A stretch of 64,000 bases of DNA from Chlorobiota bacterium (lineage in GTDB: Bacteria; Bacteroidota; Bacteroidia; Bacteroidales; VadinHA17): contig JAADHC010000025.1 in assembly GCA_013152085.1 (NCBI GenBank), forward strand, positions 1-64,000. The letters run 5' to 3'. Positions 63,028 through 64,000 of this stretch are shown here, in pieces; the first letter of the stretch is position 1, and each line of letters starts with the position of its first letter. Below the pieces are notes generated by a model that saw only the letters and a list, made by a program, of their open reading frames with translations, ran no database searches and was not told the origin of the DNA. A program made the translations under genes and the position numbers.

Positions 63028-64000
63028 ATGAAAACACAAAGTACCCTTAAAACCGTTATCGTTGCAGTATTTGCAATAAATTTAATGATGACCCCACGAA
63101 TGATCTATTCGCAATCCACGCTGGATTGTAAAACTTGTCACAATGAAATTTTCCTGGCCTGGCTGGCGGGAAGTCATTCCCATACACAAAAGGATATTGC
63201 CCTTGAACTGGCGGCAGAGCGTATCGGACAATCGGCGGATACCGTTATAAATGGTTCGGATGCGGAAAATTGTATCGCATGCCATGCCCCGTTGGCAATT
63301 ACTGAAAACGGTGGTATGACCGAAGTCCAGGCACTGGAACATTTCTTTACGACAACCGGAGGAGTTTTCACTTCTGGTACAACCATTGCAGATTCTGCAA
63401 ACTGGCCTCACAATTATTGCACTACCTGCCATAATGTACCTGGTAACCATCCGACCGGTTTACCTGAATTTGGTTATTTCAACTCTTCAACGGCAACGTA
63501 TGATTCAATTGGGAAAGTTGCTTCCCTTTGCGGTCAATGTCATGGGAATCTCCAGTTTGAAGGGACAGACCACTTGACTTATAATGCCTGGAATATGAGC
63601 AAGCACGCTTTAACACAGGATGATGTGAGCTCAGAGCTGGCAGAAGAAAGAGCCGGCGAATCCCCGGATACGGTTGTCAACGGTTCAGATCCTGAAAATT
63701 GTATTGCCTGCCATGCCCCAACGGCTGTGTTGGCCAATGGAGGAATGAGCGAATCAGAAGCACTGAACTATTTTTTCTCGACAGAAAGTGGCGTTTTTAC
63801 AGCAAATACAACATCCTTGAACGGGGATCAATGGCCTGATGTCTCATGTATATCCTGTCATAATCCTCACGAACCGAACCTGGTTTCCTATTTCAATTCA
63901 TCCACAAAGCAATATGAGGTTATGGATAGTACGGCAAAACTATGCGGTCAATGTCATGGAAATTTACGCTTTCCCGGCACAGACCATCTGAGTTACAATA
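63028..64000 (+). CDS. Repeat-containing multiheme c-type cytochrome, cut by window end
   Basis: 324 residues visible, frame open to the end. A Sec signal peptide (TVIVAVFAINLMMTPRMIYSQS) leads to seven CxxCH heme sites: CKTCH, CIACH, CTTCH, CGQCH, CIACH, CISCH, CGQCH. Two modules align along their whole length; the CIACH sites and the next CxxCH sites are exactly 429 bases (143 residues) apart. Each module holds VxNGSDxENCIACHAP, then YFNSSTxxY and LCGQCHGNLxFxGTDHLxYN. A third module seems to begin at the window edge. The AW..SKHA element resembles the cytochrome c554-like pattern, with His as a likely distal ligand. Probably periplasmic or surface electron transfer. Confidence 0.9.
   Translation, partial: MKTQSTLKTVIVAVFAINLMMTPRMIYSQSTLDCKTCHNEIFLAWLAGSHSHTQKDIALELAAERIGQSADTVINGSDAENCIACHAPLAITENGGMTEVQALEHFFTTTGGVFTSGTTIADSANWPHNYCTTCHNVPGNHPTGLPEFGYFNSSTATYDSIGKVASLCGQCHGNLQFEGTDHLTYNAWNMSKHALTQDDVSSELAEERAGESPDTVVNGSDPENCIACHAPTAVLANGGMSESEALNYFFSTESGVFTANTTSLNGDQWPDVSCISCHNPHEPNLVSYFNSSTKQYEVMDSTAKLCGQCHGNLRFPGTDHLSYN

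Overview
The window looks like chromosome from a member of the Bacteroidota, most likely class Bacteroidia. The signs are SusD/RagB-type lipoproteins, a type IX secretion (T9SS) C-terminal sorting domain, a TamB/TsaD divergent pair, the relA-fur-purA order, and repeated TAnnTTTG promoter elements of the Bacteroidota sigma-70 type. No tRNA, rRNA, CRISPR array, transposase or phage gene was seen. The sequence starts inside thrS and ends inside a multiheme cytochrome gene.

Layout. 1-5.1 kb: translation operon thrS-infC-rpmI-rplT closed by a strong terminator, then dapB and lepB. 5.3-9.3 kb (minus): a Tat-exported class V aminotransferase, then a DUF362 protein plus membrane polyferredoxin pair. 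9.4-12.8 kb: larC-larE-larB, making the nickel-pincer nucleotide cofactor, with a WbqC-family gene but no larA. 12.9-16.4 kb: a GH31 lipoprotein and a Gfo/Idh/MocA oxidoreductase. 16.5-19.2 kb: rtcB overlapping a radical-SAM gene, divergent from a DnaJ-domain gene. 19.2-21.4 kb: an accessory-looking scar with two copies of a ~120-bp repeat, a 13-bp perfect hairpin and remnants of a DUF4143 gene and perhaps a DUF3800 gene, around a hypothetical and a hotdog thioesterase. 21.4-25.4 kb: cysH, a CPBP protein, an SDR, a nitrilase and a SiaC-like protein.

25.8-37.5 kb holds tsaD and tamB (divergent), nhaD, an exbB-exbD-tonB set, tauE, a stand-alone receiver and glyA. 37.6-41.7 kb has a small membrane protein gene with an apparent frameshift and two tandem ClC-CBS genes. 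41.8-46.9 kb is an operon of a nitronate monooxygenase-like enzyme, a catalytic/non-catalytic M16 peptidase pair and a T9SS substrate. 47-56 kb has relA/spoT, a Fur-family regulator, purA, an MFS transporter, a cytidylate-kinase-like protein and an acyl-CoA synthetase.

The most distinctive part is 56.2-64 kb: a 1155-residue sensor (periplasmic propeller, Y_Y_Y domain, cytoplasmic SpoIIE-type phosphatase) followed at 26 nt by two tandem SusD-like lipoproteins with no SusC, and then a repeat-built multiheme c-type cytochrome running off the window. Starts were chosen using protein boundaries and the position of TAnnTTTG elements. Several genes use unusual starts (ATA for infC, TTG for purA, GTG for tsaD, none standard for tamB).
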